Assembly (NCBI GenBank): GCA_015061115.1 | Contig: SUXE01000008.1 | Location: 64,098-128,097 of the forward strand | Direction: 5' to 3' | DNA: 64,000 bases | Origin: Bacteroidales bacterium | GTDB lineage: Bacteria > Bacteroidota > Bacteroidia > Bacteroidales > Paludibacteraceae | In this document: one piece after another, positions 8,055 through 15,675 of the stretch | How positions within the stretch are numbered: the first letter of the stretch is position 1 | Layout: every line of letters begins with the position of its first letter | Notes under the pieces: generated by a model | What the model saw: the letters and a program-made list of their open reading frames with translations, nothing else | The model's database searches: none | What the model was told of the DNA's origin: nothing | Translations under genes and position numbers: made by a program

Positions 8055-9038
8055 TTATCTTTTCTGTGCGGTTCCTCTCAGATAATCCAAAATCTTGAAT
8101 GTTTTGCTATAGTATTTGTGGACGTGGATGAAAGGCACGAGTTCTGCTCCGAATTCTCTATGGGAAGATCCGATACCCTTGTTCATGCTGCCTTCGAAAT
8201 CAAAACCTTTGGTCTTGTCTTTCAAGAATTCCAAAGTGTCCCAGATCATCAGCGACGGTGCTCCTTCGTTTTTTCTGTTTTGGTCTATTCCTGTCCAGAT
8301 ATAGTAGGCCCATTCAGAATCCCACACCAGGAAGAAAGCCGACAGCAAAATCCCTTTTGCGTCACGTGTGCTGACAATAGTGCCTTGTCCGGTCTTTTTT
8401 GCCTCTTCGATGAAACGCCTGCAGTCCCATTTGTCGAGCAGGTCATCCATTCCTCGCTCTTTGTAAGTGCGACGGTGGAAATCCAGGAATTCGTCGGCAG
8501 ACATGTCGAATGTTGTTGTCAATCCATTCTTTTGAGCTTTGCGTATATGTTTTTGTTTTGACTTGCAGAATCTTGCGAACAGTTCATCCGCATCTCCAAT
8601 GTTTGGAAGACGGTAGGTGTATCGAGTGTATTGTTTGTAGCCAGCCCAGTGAAATGGCAGGTGTTGTGTTATACGTGGTGAGAAATTCTGCCAGAACATA
8701 TCAGCCCCCAACGTCTCCAATTGGGAAATTATTTCATTGAACACTTTCTCCTCAAACATCAGTTTCTCATAGTTCGACAGCTGTGTAGAATCGGATGGGG
8801 TAGGATAGAAGATGAACGGTCCTGTGTGTTGGCAAAACTCATGTTGGGAGATCAGAGTGAATCCAAACTTCTTATATATGGCATAAGGCATCGTTGCGAC
8901 GACGTTGTTGGCTTTGTCCCGTATGATCAGCACGTCCCAATTGTCACCGTTGCTCGCGTTCATCCACCAGTATTGCGAAAACACTGGTATTTCCGGATGC
9001 TGTCTGCATATTTCTTTGTATTCTTGCTTATTGCTCAT
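8055..9038 (-). CDS. FemAB/BioF2-like (GNAT-fold) aminoacyl- or acyltransferase
   Basis: A 327-residue cytosolic protein. It has the two-lobe GNAT arrangement of the FemAB / Acetyltransf_6 group: an N-terminal lobe (SQYWWMNASNGDNWDVLII..NVVATMPYAI), a central KSKQKHIRKAQKNGL helix followed by FHRRTYKERGM, and a C-terminal lobe with GILLSAFFLVWDSEWAYYIWTG and FDFEGSMNKGIGSSHREFGA. The last block ('DFEGSM..GI..FK..FGA') is a hallmark of the family. Members add amino acids to peptidoglycan stem peptides or acylate sugars; which applies here is not visible. The gene is alone; a heptamer array lies immediately upstream of its start. Confidence 0.75.
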   Translation of the reverse strand: MSNKQEYKEICRQHPEIPVFSQYWWMNASNGDNWDVLIIRDKANNVVATMPYAIYKKFGFTLISQHEFCQHTGPFIFYPTPSDSTQLSNYEKLMFEEKVFNEIISQLETLGADMFWQNFSPRITQHLPFHWAGYKQYTRYTYRLPNIGDADELFARFCKSKQKHIRKAQKNGLTTTFDMSADEFLDFHRRTYKERGMDDLLDKWDCRRFIEEAKKTGQGTIVSTRDAKGILLSAFFLVWDSEWAYYIWTGIDQNRKNEGAPSLMIWDTLEFLKDKTKGFDFEGSMNKGIGSSHREFGAELVPFIHVHKYYSKTFKILDYLRGTAQKR

Positions 9039-9069
9039 ATTTCTTAATTTTTGTGAGACAAAGGTTTTC

Positions 9070-9174
9070 TCTCAACCTTCAACCTTCAACTCTCAACCTT
9101 CAACTTCCAACTCTCAACTCTCAACCGTCAACTTCCAACCGTCAACTTCCAACTCTCAACTTCCAACTCTCAAC
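9070..9174. repeat. 15-copy heptamer tandem array (NNYCAAC)
   Basis: Exactly 15 units of 7 bases occupy 105 bases: TCTCAAC six times, TTCCAAC four, CTTCAAC three and CGTCAAC two. CAAC is constant in every unit. Because 7 is not a multiple of 3, the array is not designed as coding sequence. It lies between the FemAB-like gene start (9038) and the GH9 terminator. Confidence 0.95.
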
Positions 9175-9195
9175 TATTGATAGTACAAATATAAA

Positions 9196-9229
9196 GAAAA
9201 AGAAAGGAACGCAAAAGATATTGCGTTCC
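9196..9229 (-). terminator. terminator of the GH9 gene
   Basis: GGAACGCAA (9229-9221) pairs with TTGCGTTCC (9214-9206) on the minus strand, followed by TTTCTTTTTC. It lies about 45 bases beyond the cellulase stop codon. Confidence 0.8.
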
Positions 9230-9272
9230 CTCCTTTGGTATTTAATGCAAAAAGCGTTTTGTTTTTAGAATC

Positions 9273-12251
9273 TTATTTCTTGACAATCAATCTGAATGTC
9301 TGTCTTGACGACTCTGTGTTTACAATCACAGTGTAGATTCCGTTAGCAAGACGTGCTATGTCAACACTGTTTGCTCCGTCTGATGCTATCTGTTCTGTCA
9401 AGACAACCTTACCGTCTACGCTCATGATCTGAACGGATGCATTTGCGTCTCCATTAAGGATCTCAATGTAGAGAACATCAGATGCAGGGTTAGGATACAA
9501 ATTGCAAACATTTTCATCAGCATCGATTGTTTCGGTTGCGGAATCGCTGTCATATTTTCCGTGAACCACAGCTCTCGCACAGCCTGATCCTGCCTGGATT
9601 TGCCAGTTGATCATCGCAGGGAATGGCTTGTTGTTCGCCTCTCCCTTATCACATCCAGTAAACTCGATTACATCTCCATTGTTAGCGAATGTGTTGTAGT
9701 CTTTTCCATTAGCATAGAATGGAATTGAACCGTTGGCTGGTTTCGCAGACAATGAATAACCTCCCATTTCAGAAATCTCGATTGGGTTGCTCAATGTGAT
9801 TGTGTACCAACCTGGGTTCTGCAAATCTATAGGGTCAGAGTTGAAAGTCTGCTTCTTGCCATTATGAGTAAGTGTGAATGTTATTGATTGGCTGCCAGTA
9901 GTGTAGATAGCTGACAAATAAACAGAAACACCTGTGATCAAGAATGGCTTGTGGGCTGTGAACAATGCAGCTGTTTCTCCCCAATCTGAAGTTGTCGAAG
10001 ATGCGAATGTCTTTTCATCCGGACCAGCAACGAATGAACTGCTGCCTGCATCCTGCACGTAAACGACAATGTCTTTGTTGATTGTGGTTGTGTATGATTT
10101 ACCAGATCCAAGAAGAGTACCTCCCTCTGCCTTGTCATACCACTCAAAATCACCGTCGCCTTCAGCAGTGAATGTGATCTTGCCACCGTTGCTAGACTTC
10201 GCGTCAGCCACAACGGGAAGTTTTGATGTGATCTCAGTCTCGATTTTCTTGCTTCCACATCCTGTCACAGATATCTTACAAGTGTACATACCAGCCTTGG
10301 TTGCTGTGTATGTAGATGAATTTGCACCTTCTATATCCTTTCCGTCAACACCCCATTGGTATGAAACGCCCTTGACGTCTACAGTAGCGTCCAATGTGAT
10401 AGTTGCAGGATTACACAACTCTCCACCTTCAAGCTGTACATCTGGTAGCTCGTCTAGAATTGTGACACTTGCTGAAGTCTCCCAGTCTCCGGCTGAATCA
10501 ACAACACAAGTGTAAACGCCTGCTTCTGTGATTTCGTAAGTTGAGGATTTAGTGTCAGATGCCAATTGCTTTCCGTCTTTCGACCAAGTGAATGTCTTCT
10601 TTCCGTCAGCAGGAATCTTACTGTCGAGCACGATCGAACTCTCTCCACAGATAGAGCGGTCTGGACCAAGTGCTGGAGATGGGTGTCCGAACCTATTGAT
10701 GTCGACTGGAGAAAGCACAGAGTTGATATAGCCTAGCGCACCTACCAAACCTGCATTGTAGTCGATACCACCTTCAGAAGATGTATATGATTTCTCGTCA
10801 TCGGAATACTTTTCAGCGTTCATTGATCCTCCGACAAGGTATCCTAACTGTACGTACTTGTATGACGCATCCAATTTAGGAAGAGCGTTTTCATCGTTAT
10901 TGTCTACTCGATAGAAGTTTCTGTGGTGAGGATAGAGAGGGAATTTGTCTCCCAATCCAACTACGAAAGAGTAGTTACGGCTGTTTTTTCCGAGGATGTA
11001 GTCTATTGTTTCCGCTGTATATGGGTTTAGCTTTGTATCTCCTGTCAACTTGTTATACAAACCATAAACGAAAGCCTGGTTGGCAGGGAAACGTAAAACT
11101 CCCCATGCGTTAGTAATAGCTTTGTTAAGGAAGTAACCAGAAGCTGGCTTGTACATCTGGTTGACGTAGAAGTCGAGTGCGGTCATTGCATTTTCCCCAT
11201 ATTTAGTCTTGTCTCCGAAAGTTGCGATCAGATAACAAGCCAAATCTTCTGTGTTATTGTAGCAGAGACTATAGTTGTAGTTATAGCCTTTTTCTGTTGT
11301 CATCCAGTCGCAACAAGCTTCTGCCGCCTTCAAATATTGCTCATCGTTGGTCGCACGGTAAAGTTCAGAGTAGAAGATAATCTCATCTGTTATGTATTTG
11401 GGCTTTTGACCATAGAATCCACAGTTGTTTATATTGCCTTTTGATGTGCCTGTAACATAAGCGTATGCTACTTTTGCTTTTTCCAGACATTGAGCTGCGT
11501 AAGCAGGGTCAAATTTCTTGTAGACTCTTGCCATTGTAGCTAAAGCGGCTCCACCTAAACATGCCATTGATGTCTCACCGCCTTTGGCAACTTCAAAATA
11601 TCGAGGTCCATCTGCCTCTCCTCCTTGTGCTCTAGATAGAGTTGACTTTGTAGGAGACGTACACCAAACTTCATGGTCCGGACCACCGTCGCCTTTCTGG
11701 AAATAGAAAGTCTTGCTGTCGCGGAATGCCTTAATGATGAAGTCTGTCGCATATTTTACCTCGTTCAATATGTCTGGAATTCCATCTGGCACTCCTTTCT
11801 TGCCTTCCCATGTATAATCGCTGGCATTTATATAGCCATGATAATCAAAAGAATAAAGGTCGTCATAACCTTCTGGAAACTCAGAATAGCCTAACACAAG
11901 CATATATGCTGAGTAGAAGAATGTCTGGCCGAATGTCGCAAAGTCTCCACAGTCATACCAGCCTCCTGTCAAGTCGTAATCACCGTCAGAATCTTTGATA
12001 AAAGACTGCCCTTTTACGAATGCCCCTAAGTTGCCTTTACAACTTTCAGCAACCTGTGTAGGCTCGTAGTCGGCAATCAGCCAATTTGGTCCGACACCTG
12101 AACGCTGAGCACCGTAGAATCGACCTGTCATCCAAAGTGCTTTTTGGTAATATTCCTTTTCGAACGATTGTGCGGAGATAGTGCTGACCGACGATAAAGC
12201 CAGTCCTGCTACTACCGCTTTTACCGCAATTGATGAGTATATCTTCTTCAT
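9273..12251 (-). CDS. glycoside hydrolase family 9 endoglucanase with Ig-like domains and T9SS tail
   Basis: A 992-residue exported enzyme. A signal peptide (MKKIYSSIAVKAVVAGLALS..ISAQ) is followed directly by the GH9 (alpha/alpha)6 catalytic domain (about residues 29-510). The GGWYDCGDFATFG motif at about 96-108 supplies the catalytic base and nucleophile-activating aspartates; PHHR near 440 and the EGGIDYNAGLVGAL motif near 490, with the acid glutamate, complete the site. GH9 enzymes cleave beta-1,4-glucan. Then come three Ig-like modules (about 520-740), a beta-sandwich possibly binding carbohydrate (about 745-910), and a C-terminal sorting domain (LYPNPASDVLYIEIL..FRLIVKK) marking export by T9SS. 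It lacks the usual N-terminal Ig or CBM4/9 domain. The gene is monocistronic. Confidence 0.9.
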   Translation of the reverse strand: MKKIYSSIAVKAVVAGLALSSVSTISAQSFEKEYYQKALWMTGRFYGAQRSGVGPNWLIADYEPTQVAESCKGNLGAFVKGQSFIKDSDGDYDLTGGWYDCGDFATFGQTFFYSAYMLVLGYSEFPEGYDDLYSFDYHGYINASDYTWEGKKGVPDGIPDILNEVKYATDFIIKAFRDSKTFYFQKGDGGPDHEVWCTSPTKSTLSRAQGGEADGPRYFEVAKGGETSMACLGGAALATMARVYKKFDPAYAAQCLEKAKVAYAYVTGTSKGNINNCGFYGQKPKYITDEIIFYSELYRATNDEQYLKAAEACCDWMTTEKGYNYNYSLCYNNTEDLACYLIATFGDKTKYGENAMTALDFYVNQMYKPASGYFLNKAITNAWGVLRFPANQAFVYGLYNKLTGDTKLNPYTAETIDYILGKNSRNYSFVVGLGDKFPLYPHHRNFYRVDNNDENALPKLDASYKYVQLGYLVGGSMNAEKYSDDEKSYTSSEGGIDYNAGLVGALGYINSVLSPVDINRFGHPSPALGPDRSICGESSIVLDSKIPADGKKTFTWSKDGKQLASDTKSSTYEITEAGVYTCVVDSAGDWETSASVTILDELPDVQLEGGELCNPATITLDATVDVKGVSYQWGVDGKDIEGANSSTYTATKAGMYTCKISVTGCGSKKIETEITSKLPVVADAKSSNGGKITFTAEGDGDFEWYDKAEGGTLLGSGKSYTTTINKDIVVYVQDAGSSSFVAGPDEKTFASSTTSDWGETAALFTAHKPFLITGVSVYLSAIYTTGSQSITFTLTHNGKKQTFNSDPIDLQNPGWYTITLSNPIEISEMGGYSLSAKPANGSIPFYANGKDYNTFANNGDVIEFTGCDKGEANNKPFPAMINWQIQAGSGCARAVVHGKYDSDSATETIDADENVCNLYPNPASDVLYIEILNGDANASVQIMSVDGKVVLTEQIASDGANSVDIARLANGIYTVIVNTESSRQTFRLIVKK

Positions 12252-12327
12252 AATCTACCCTATTATAAGTTATTAATAGTGTTTTTTATTATTGATGTAT
12301 TGTCAATAGTCTTTTTTTAAAAACCGT

Positions 12328-12777
12328 TTATTTCACAGCAATCTTTGCGACACGCTTCTCGTGGCGTCCTCCTTCGAAGTCTGTTGTAAGGAAAATTTTG
12401 ACGATCTCCAAAGCTTTTTCTTTGCTGATGAAACGGGCAGGCAAACCGACGATGTTTGCATTGTTGTGCTGACGTGCAAGTGATGCGATTTCAGTTTCCC
12501 ATGAAAGCGCGCATCTCACACCCTGATGCTTGTTGCAAGTCATCGATATGCCGTTGGCGCTACCACAGATTGCGATTCCAAGGTCTACCTCTCCTTTCTC
12601 CACAGATTCTGCAAGTGGATGGGCATAGTCGGGATAGTCACAGCTATCGTTTGTATCCGTACCGAAATTCTTGATGTCAGCGACAAGTGGAGTCAGTTGC
12701 TCTACCAAGTATTTTTTCAAATCTGTACCAGCGTGGTCGTTTGCAATACCTATTTTCAATTCATTCAAATTCTTCAT
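12328..12777 (-). CDS. rpiB: ribose-5-phosphate isomerase B
   Basis: A 149-residue cytosolic enzyme interconverting ribose-5-phosphate and ribulose-5-phosphate in the pentose phosphate pathway. Family motifs are present: IGIANDHAGTDLK at the N-terminus, YPDYAHPLAE, the active-site GIAICGSANGISMTCNKHQG with its catalytic cysteine, and RQHNNANIVGLPARF. Length matches the RpiB/LacA family (about 145-150). In many Bacteroidales it follows transketolase, but here it stands alone. Three 18-bp direct repeats lie upstream. Confidence 0.93.
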   Translation of the reverse strand: MKNLNELKIGIANDHAGTDLKKYLVEQLTPLVADIKNFGTDTNDSCDYPDYAHPLAESVEKGEVDLGIAICGSANGISMTCNKHQGVRCALSWETEIASLARQHNNANIVGLPARFISKEKALEIVKIFLTTDFEGGRHEKRVAKIAVK

Positions 12778-12822
12778 GTTCTTATTTAGTATGAATTTGT
12801 TTTAGCTTTTTTCTTCTAGCTA

Positions 12823-12876
12823 AGTGCACATTTACAGTCTAGTGTACAAATCTAGTTGAGTGTACAAATATAGATA
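12823..12876. repeat. three 18-bp direct repeats upstream of rpiB
   Basis: AGTGCACATTT (12823), AGTGTACAAAT (12841) and AGTGTACAAAT (12859) are spaced exactly 18 bases apart. The GTGYAC core is palindromic. They sit 46-99 bases upstream of the rpiB start, in reading direction, a suitable place for an operator. Confidence 0.6.
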
Positions 12877-12956
12877 TGAAATTCAAGTTTAGCAAATAAA
12901 AACAATGATTTTTAAGTGATTGGCTAATAGATAGAAAAATACGAAGTCAGACATTG

Positions 12957-15104
12957 TCATTTATCCAACGACAATGCCACTCTGTTCAACTTCAAGTCAA
13001 CCTCTTTCACAATCACGTTTAATCGCTGTCCCACAGACACTATCGTCTGCAAGTCGACGTTGCGTTGTCTTGTGAATTCGGAGACGTGTACCAATCCGTC
13101 ACGATGCACTCCGATGTTGACGAATGCTCCAAAGTTTGTGATGTTGGTGACGATGCCTTCCATTCTCATTCCGATCTCAAGGTCGGTCACCTCTTTCACA
13201 TTCTGTCGGAATGCCAATGGCTTGATCTTTTCTCTCACGTCTCTTCCCGGCTTGTCCAACTCTTTCATTATGTCTTGCAGTGTAGGCAATCCGATTTTTG
13301 CGTCGACGTATTTGTTCAGATCGATGGAATCTCTCACCTGTTTGTTGGCGATCAGTTCCTCCACCGTCACTTTATAGTCTTTTGCCATTTTCTTCACCAC
13401 AGAGTAGCTTTCCGGGTGGACTGCTGTATTGTCGAGTGGATTCTTTTGTCCGCGTATACGCAGGAATCCCGCACACTGCTCGAATGATTTGGCTCCAAGT
13501 TTTGGAACTTTCTTCAGTTCATCTCTCGACGTGAATGCTCCGTTCTCATTTCTGTAAGCGATGATGTTTTCTGCTAGTTTCGGACCGACTCCAGACACAT
13601 AAGTCAACAGATGCTTGCTTGCTGTGTTAAGGTTCACACCTACATGGTTTACAGCACTTTCCACAACTCTGTCGAGTGCTTCCTTCAACATCTTCTGGTC
13701 GACGTCGTGTTGATACTGTCCTACACCGATGCTCTTTGGGTCAATCTTTACAAGTTCAGCCAATGGGTCTTGCAGTCTTCTTCCGATAGACACCGCTCCA
13801 CGCACTGTGATGTCGTAGTCGGGAAACTCCTCTCTCGCCACTTCGCTTGCTGAATAGATGCTGGCTCCGCTCTCATTCACAATGTAGACTTCGACATCGG
13901 TGAGTTTGGAATCTTCCAAGGCTTTCTCCACAGCTTCGTGCGTCTCTCTGCTCGCAGTACCGTCGCCGATAGCTATCGCTCCACATTTATATTTCTTTAA
14001 TAGAGTCACCAGTTTGTCCTGCTCCTTAGGTAGATCAGCACCACCACGAGAAAGAAACAACACCGTGTGAGTCAGTAATTTGCCTTGTTTGTCAAGGCAT
14101 ACCACTTTGCATCCAGTGCGGAAACCAGGGTCGATGGCAAGCACTGCCACTTCTCCCAATGGAGACGCGAGCAATACCTGCTTCACGTTTTTGGCAAACA
14201 CGTCAATAGCCTCTTCGTCGGCTTTCGTTTTGCTGGAATCGGCGAATTCAGTCTCAATAGCAGGACGTGCATAATCTTTGTATGCCGTTTTCACCGCAGA
14301 TTTCACAAGTGATGAACTTTCGGAATTGCCGTGTACGAAAAGATTTCCGATATTGTCGAGACACCAGTCGTCGTCACATTTCAATGACACTTTCAGCATT
14401 CCCTCTTTTTCTCCTCGGCGCATTGCGAGAAGACGGTGAGACGGACATCTTGACAATGGTTCGGAATGGGAGAAATAGGTGTGGTATTGTCCAGCCTCGT
14501 CCTCTTTGCTTTTCACCACCTCACTTTGTATGGATCCGTTGCGACGGTAGGAACTGCGGATGCGTGATCGTGTGCGTGAATCTTCGCTGATCCACTCAGT
14601 GATGATATCCAAAGCTCCTTGCACCGCTTCGTCGGCTGATATATCGATACGGTTCTTTCTGCAATAATCGTCTGCCAATTCATCACTGTCGGAACGGGAA
14701 TTCTGCGACATGATCATTTTTGCGAGACCTTCAAGTCCCAGCAGACGTGCTTTCTCCGCTTTCGTGCGTTTCTTCGGTTTGTATGGCAGATAGATGTCTT
14801 CCAATTCGGAGAGCGACGAAGCTTTTTCCAACGCATGTTTGATCTCCGAGGTCAGTTTGCCCTGTTCGTCAATGCTCTTTATGATTGCGTTGCGACGTTC
14901 GTCCACAGCGATTATCTGGTTCTGCAGTTTGATGATGCTCTCCACGGTTGTCTCATCCATACCTCCCGTCATCTCCTTACGGTAACGGCAGATGAAAGGG
15001 ATCGTGCATTTGTCTGCAAGAAGAGACAGTACGTTAGCCACCTTGTCGGCAGGCAAAGAGAGTTCAGATGCGATTGATGCTGCTATATCTTTTTCGTTTA
15101 TCAT
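12957..15104 (-). CDS. tex: Tex-family S1 RNA-binding transcription accessory protein
   Basis: A 715-residue protein, the usual Tex length. Domains in order: helical N-terminal region (LPADKVANVLSLLADKCTIPFICRYRKE), YqgF/RNase H-like domain (VLAIDPGFRTGCKVV at about 322), helix-hairpin-helix segments (TYVSGVGPKLAENIIAYR..GAFTSRDELKKVPKLG), and a C-terminal S1 domain (GMRMEGIVTNITNFGAFVNIG..GLVHVSE). Tex binds RNA and is thought to act in transcription; the YqgF domain is likely non-catalytic. Single-gene unit. Confidence 0.93.
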   Translation of the reverse strand: MINEKDIAASIASELSLPADKVANVLSLLADKCTIPFICRYRKEMTGGMDETTVESIIKLQNQIIAVDERRNAIIKSIDEQGKLTSEIKHALEKASSLSELEDIYLPYKPKKRTKAEKARLLGLEGLAKMIMSQNSRSDSDELADDYCRKNRIDISADEAVQGALDIITEWISEDSRTRSRIRSSYRRNGSIQSEVVKSKEDEAGQYHTYFSHSEPLSRCPSHRLLAMRRGEKEGMLKVSLKCDDDWCLDNIGNLFVHGNSESSSLVKSAVKTAYKDYARPAIETEFADSSKTKADEEAIDVFAKNVKQVLLASPLGEVAVLAIDPGFRTGCKVVCLDKQGKLLTHTVLFLSRGGADLPKEQDKLVTLLKKYKCGAIAIGDGTASRETHEAVEKALEDSKLTDVEVYIVNESGASIYSASEVAREEFPDYDITVRGAVSIGRRLQDPLAELVKIDPKSIGVGQYQHDVDQKMLKEALDRVVESAVNHVGVNLNTASKHLLTYVSGVGPKLAENIIAYRNENGAFTSRDELKKVPKLGAKSFEQCAGFLRIRGQKNPLDNTAVHPESYSVVKKMAKDYKVTVEELIANKQVRDSIDLNKYVDAKIGLPTLQDIMKELDKPGRDVREKIKPLAFRQNVKEVTDLEIGMRMEGIVTNITNFGAFVNIGVHRDGLVHVSEFTRQRNVDLQTIVSVGQRLNVIVKEVDLKLNRVALSLDK

Positions 15105-15190
15105 ATTGTATGGTCAATTTTTCATTTGAATTGTAGACGGGGAGTAGAACCTCGTCTAACAAGAGTTTATTAATAAAGTAATCCGAACAG

Positions 15191-15316
15191 TCAAAGAGGT
15201 ATTTTGTTACCTCTGCCGATTTCTGTATCGTCGACAGCAAGATAACTGTCAGGCATCTCTTTTATCTGATCGAATGTTTTGTTTTTACCTCCCACCTCGA
15301 ATAGATAAAATATCTG
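15191..15316 (-). pseudogene. relic C-terminus of an AAA+ ATPase/DUF4143 protein
   Basis: Reading the minus strand back from the TGA at 15193-15191 gives 41 open codons: QIFYLFEVGGKNKTFDQIKE, then MPDSYLAVDDTEIGRGNKIPL. This matches, from memory, the C-terminal signature of the Bacteroidales archaeal-type AAA ATPase/DUF4143 family (F-E-V/I-G-G-K..K....I......A.D..E.G.GNKIPL). No ATPase body or start codon is present; the frame runs straight into the operator-like repeats at 15,308. I read it as the remains of a gene with a large internal deletion. The family's final Trp-Leu-Phe-Gly-Phe is also missing, since TGA follows IPL. Confidence 0.55.
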
Positions 15317-15426
15317 GAAATACTAATTTTTAGATGTTTTTAGTATCTCTAAACACTTAATTTTGGTTGTTTTCAGTATCTGCAAACACTAAAAATGGCT
15401 CGAATTTAGTATCTGTGAATGCTAAA
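15308..15426. repeat. four-copy operator-like array with 33-bp period
   Basis: Four 20-bp copies begin at 15308, 15341, 15374 and 15407, exactly 33 bases apart, with 13-base spacers. The best copies read TAGTATCTGTGAATGCTAAA and CAGTATCTGCAAACACTAAA; each is an imperfect inverted repeat (TTTAGTAT/ATNCTAAA). Three helical turns between copies would place bound dimers on one face. Otherwise the 570-base gap between tex and the TonB receptor (15105-15675) holds only the ATPase relic and a promoter. Confidence 0.75.
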
Positions 15427-15595
15427 TTATATATTTTGCTGAATATTAATATATTGTGTCGCAAATGCGAGACTTGATTATTGGTCTTCTTTGAAAACGT
15501 CGGCAATTTATAAAAAAGAAAATTATAATACGACTTTGTAATGATTAAATAATAGATAAAGAGACGTACTTTTTGTACACTTTCTTTTTTCTTTA

Positions 15596-15626
15596 TTGCT
15601 TGTCGGCTTCAAAATATGTATTTTTG
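15596..15626 (+). promoter_or_regulatory. promoter of the TonB-dependent receptor
   Basis: TTG at 15596-15598, a 20-base spacer and TATTTTTG at 15619-15626 fit the Bacteroidetes TTTG-N19-TAnnTTTG consensus closely. The leader would be about 43 bases. No cobalamin-type riboswitch is visible in it. Confidence 0.65.
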
Positions 15627-15675
15627 CACCGCAATTTTAAAATTATATCTACTTATAAATATATACTGACATTAT

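Noticed and set aside
9070-9174. Possible coding sequence for a heptad-like repeat protein
   Set aside because: A 7-base period does not keep a reading frame; the frames give low-complexity Ser/Gln/Thr peptides that look spurious.
12252-12327. Promoter of the GH9 gene
   Set aside because: No TAnnTTTG box could be found; the transcription start is left unassigned.
15308-15426. Possible CRISPR array
   Set aside because: Repeats are 20 bases with 13-base spacers and only four imperfect copies, and no cas gene is near; the palindromic core suits an operator array.
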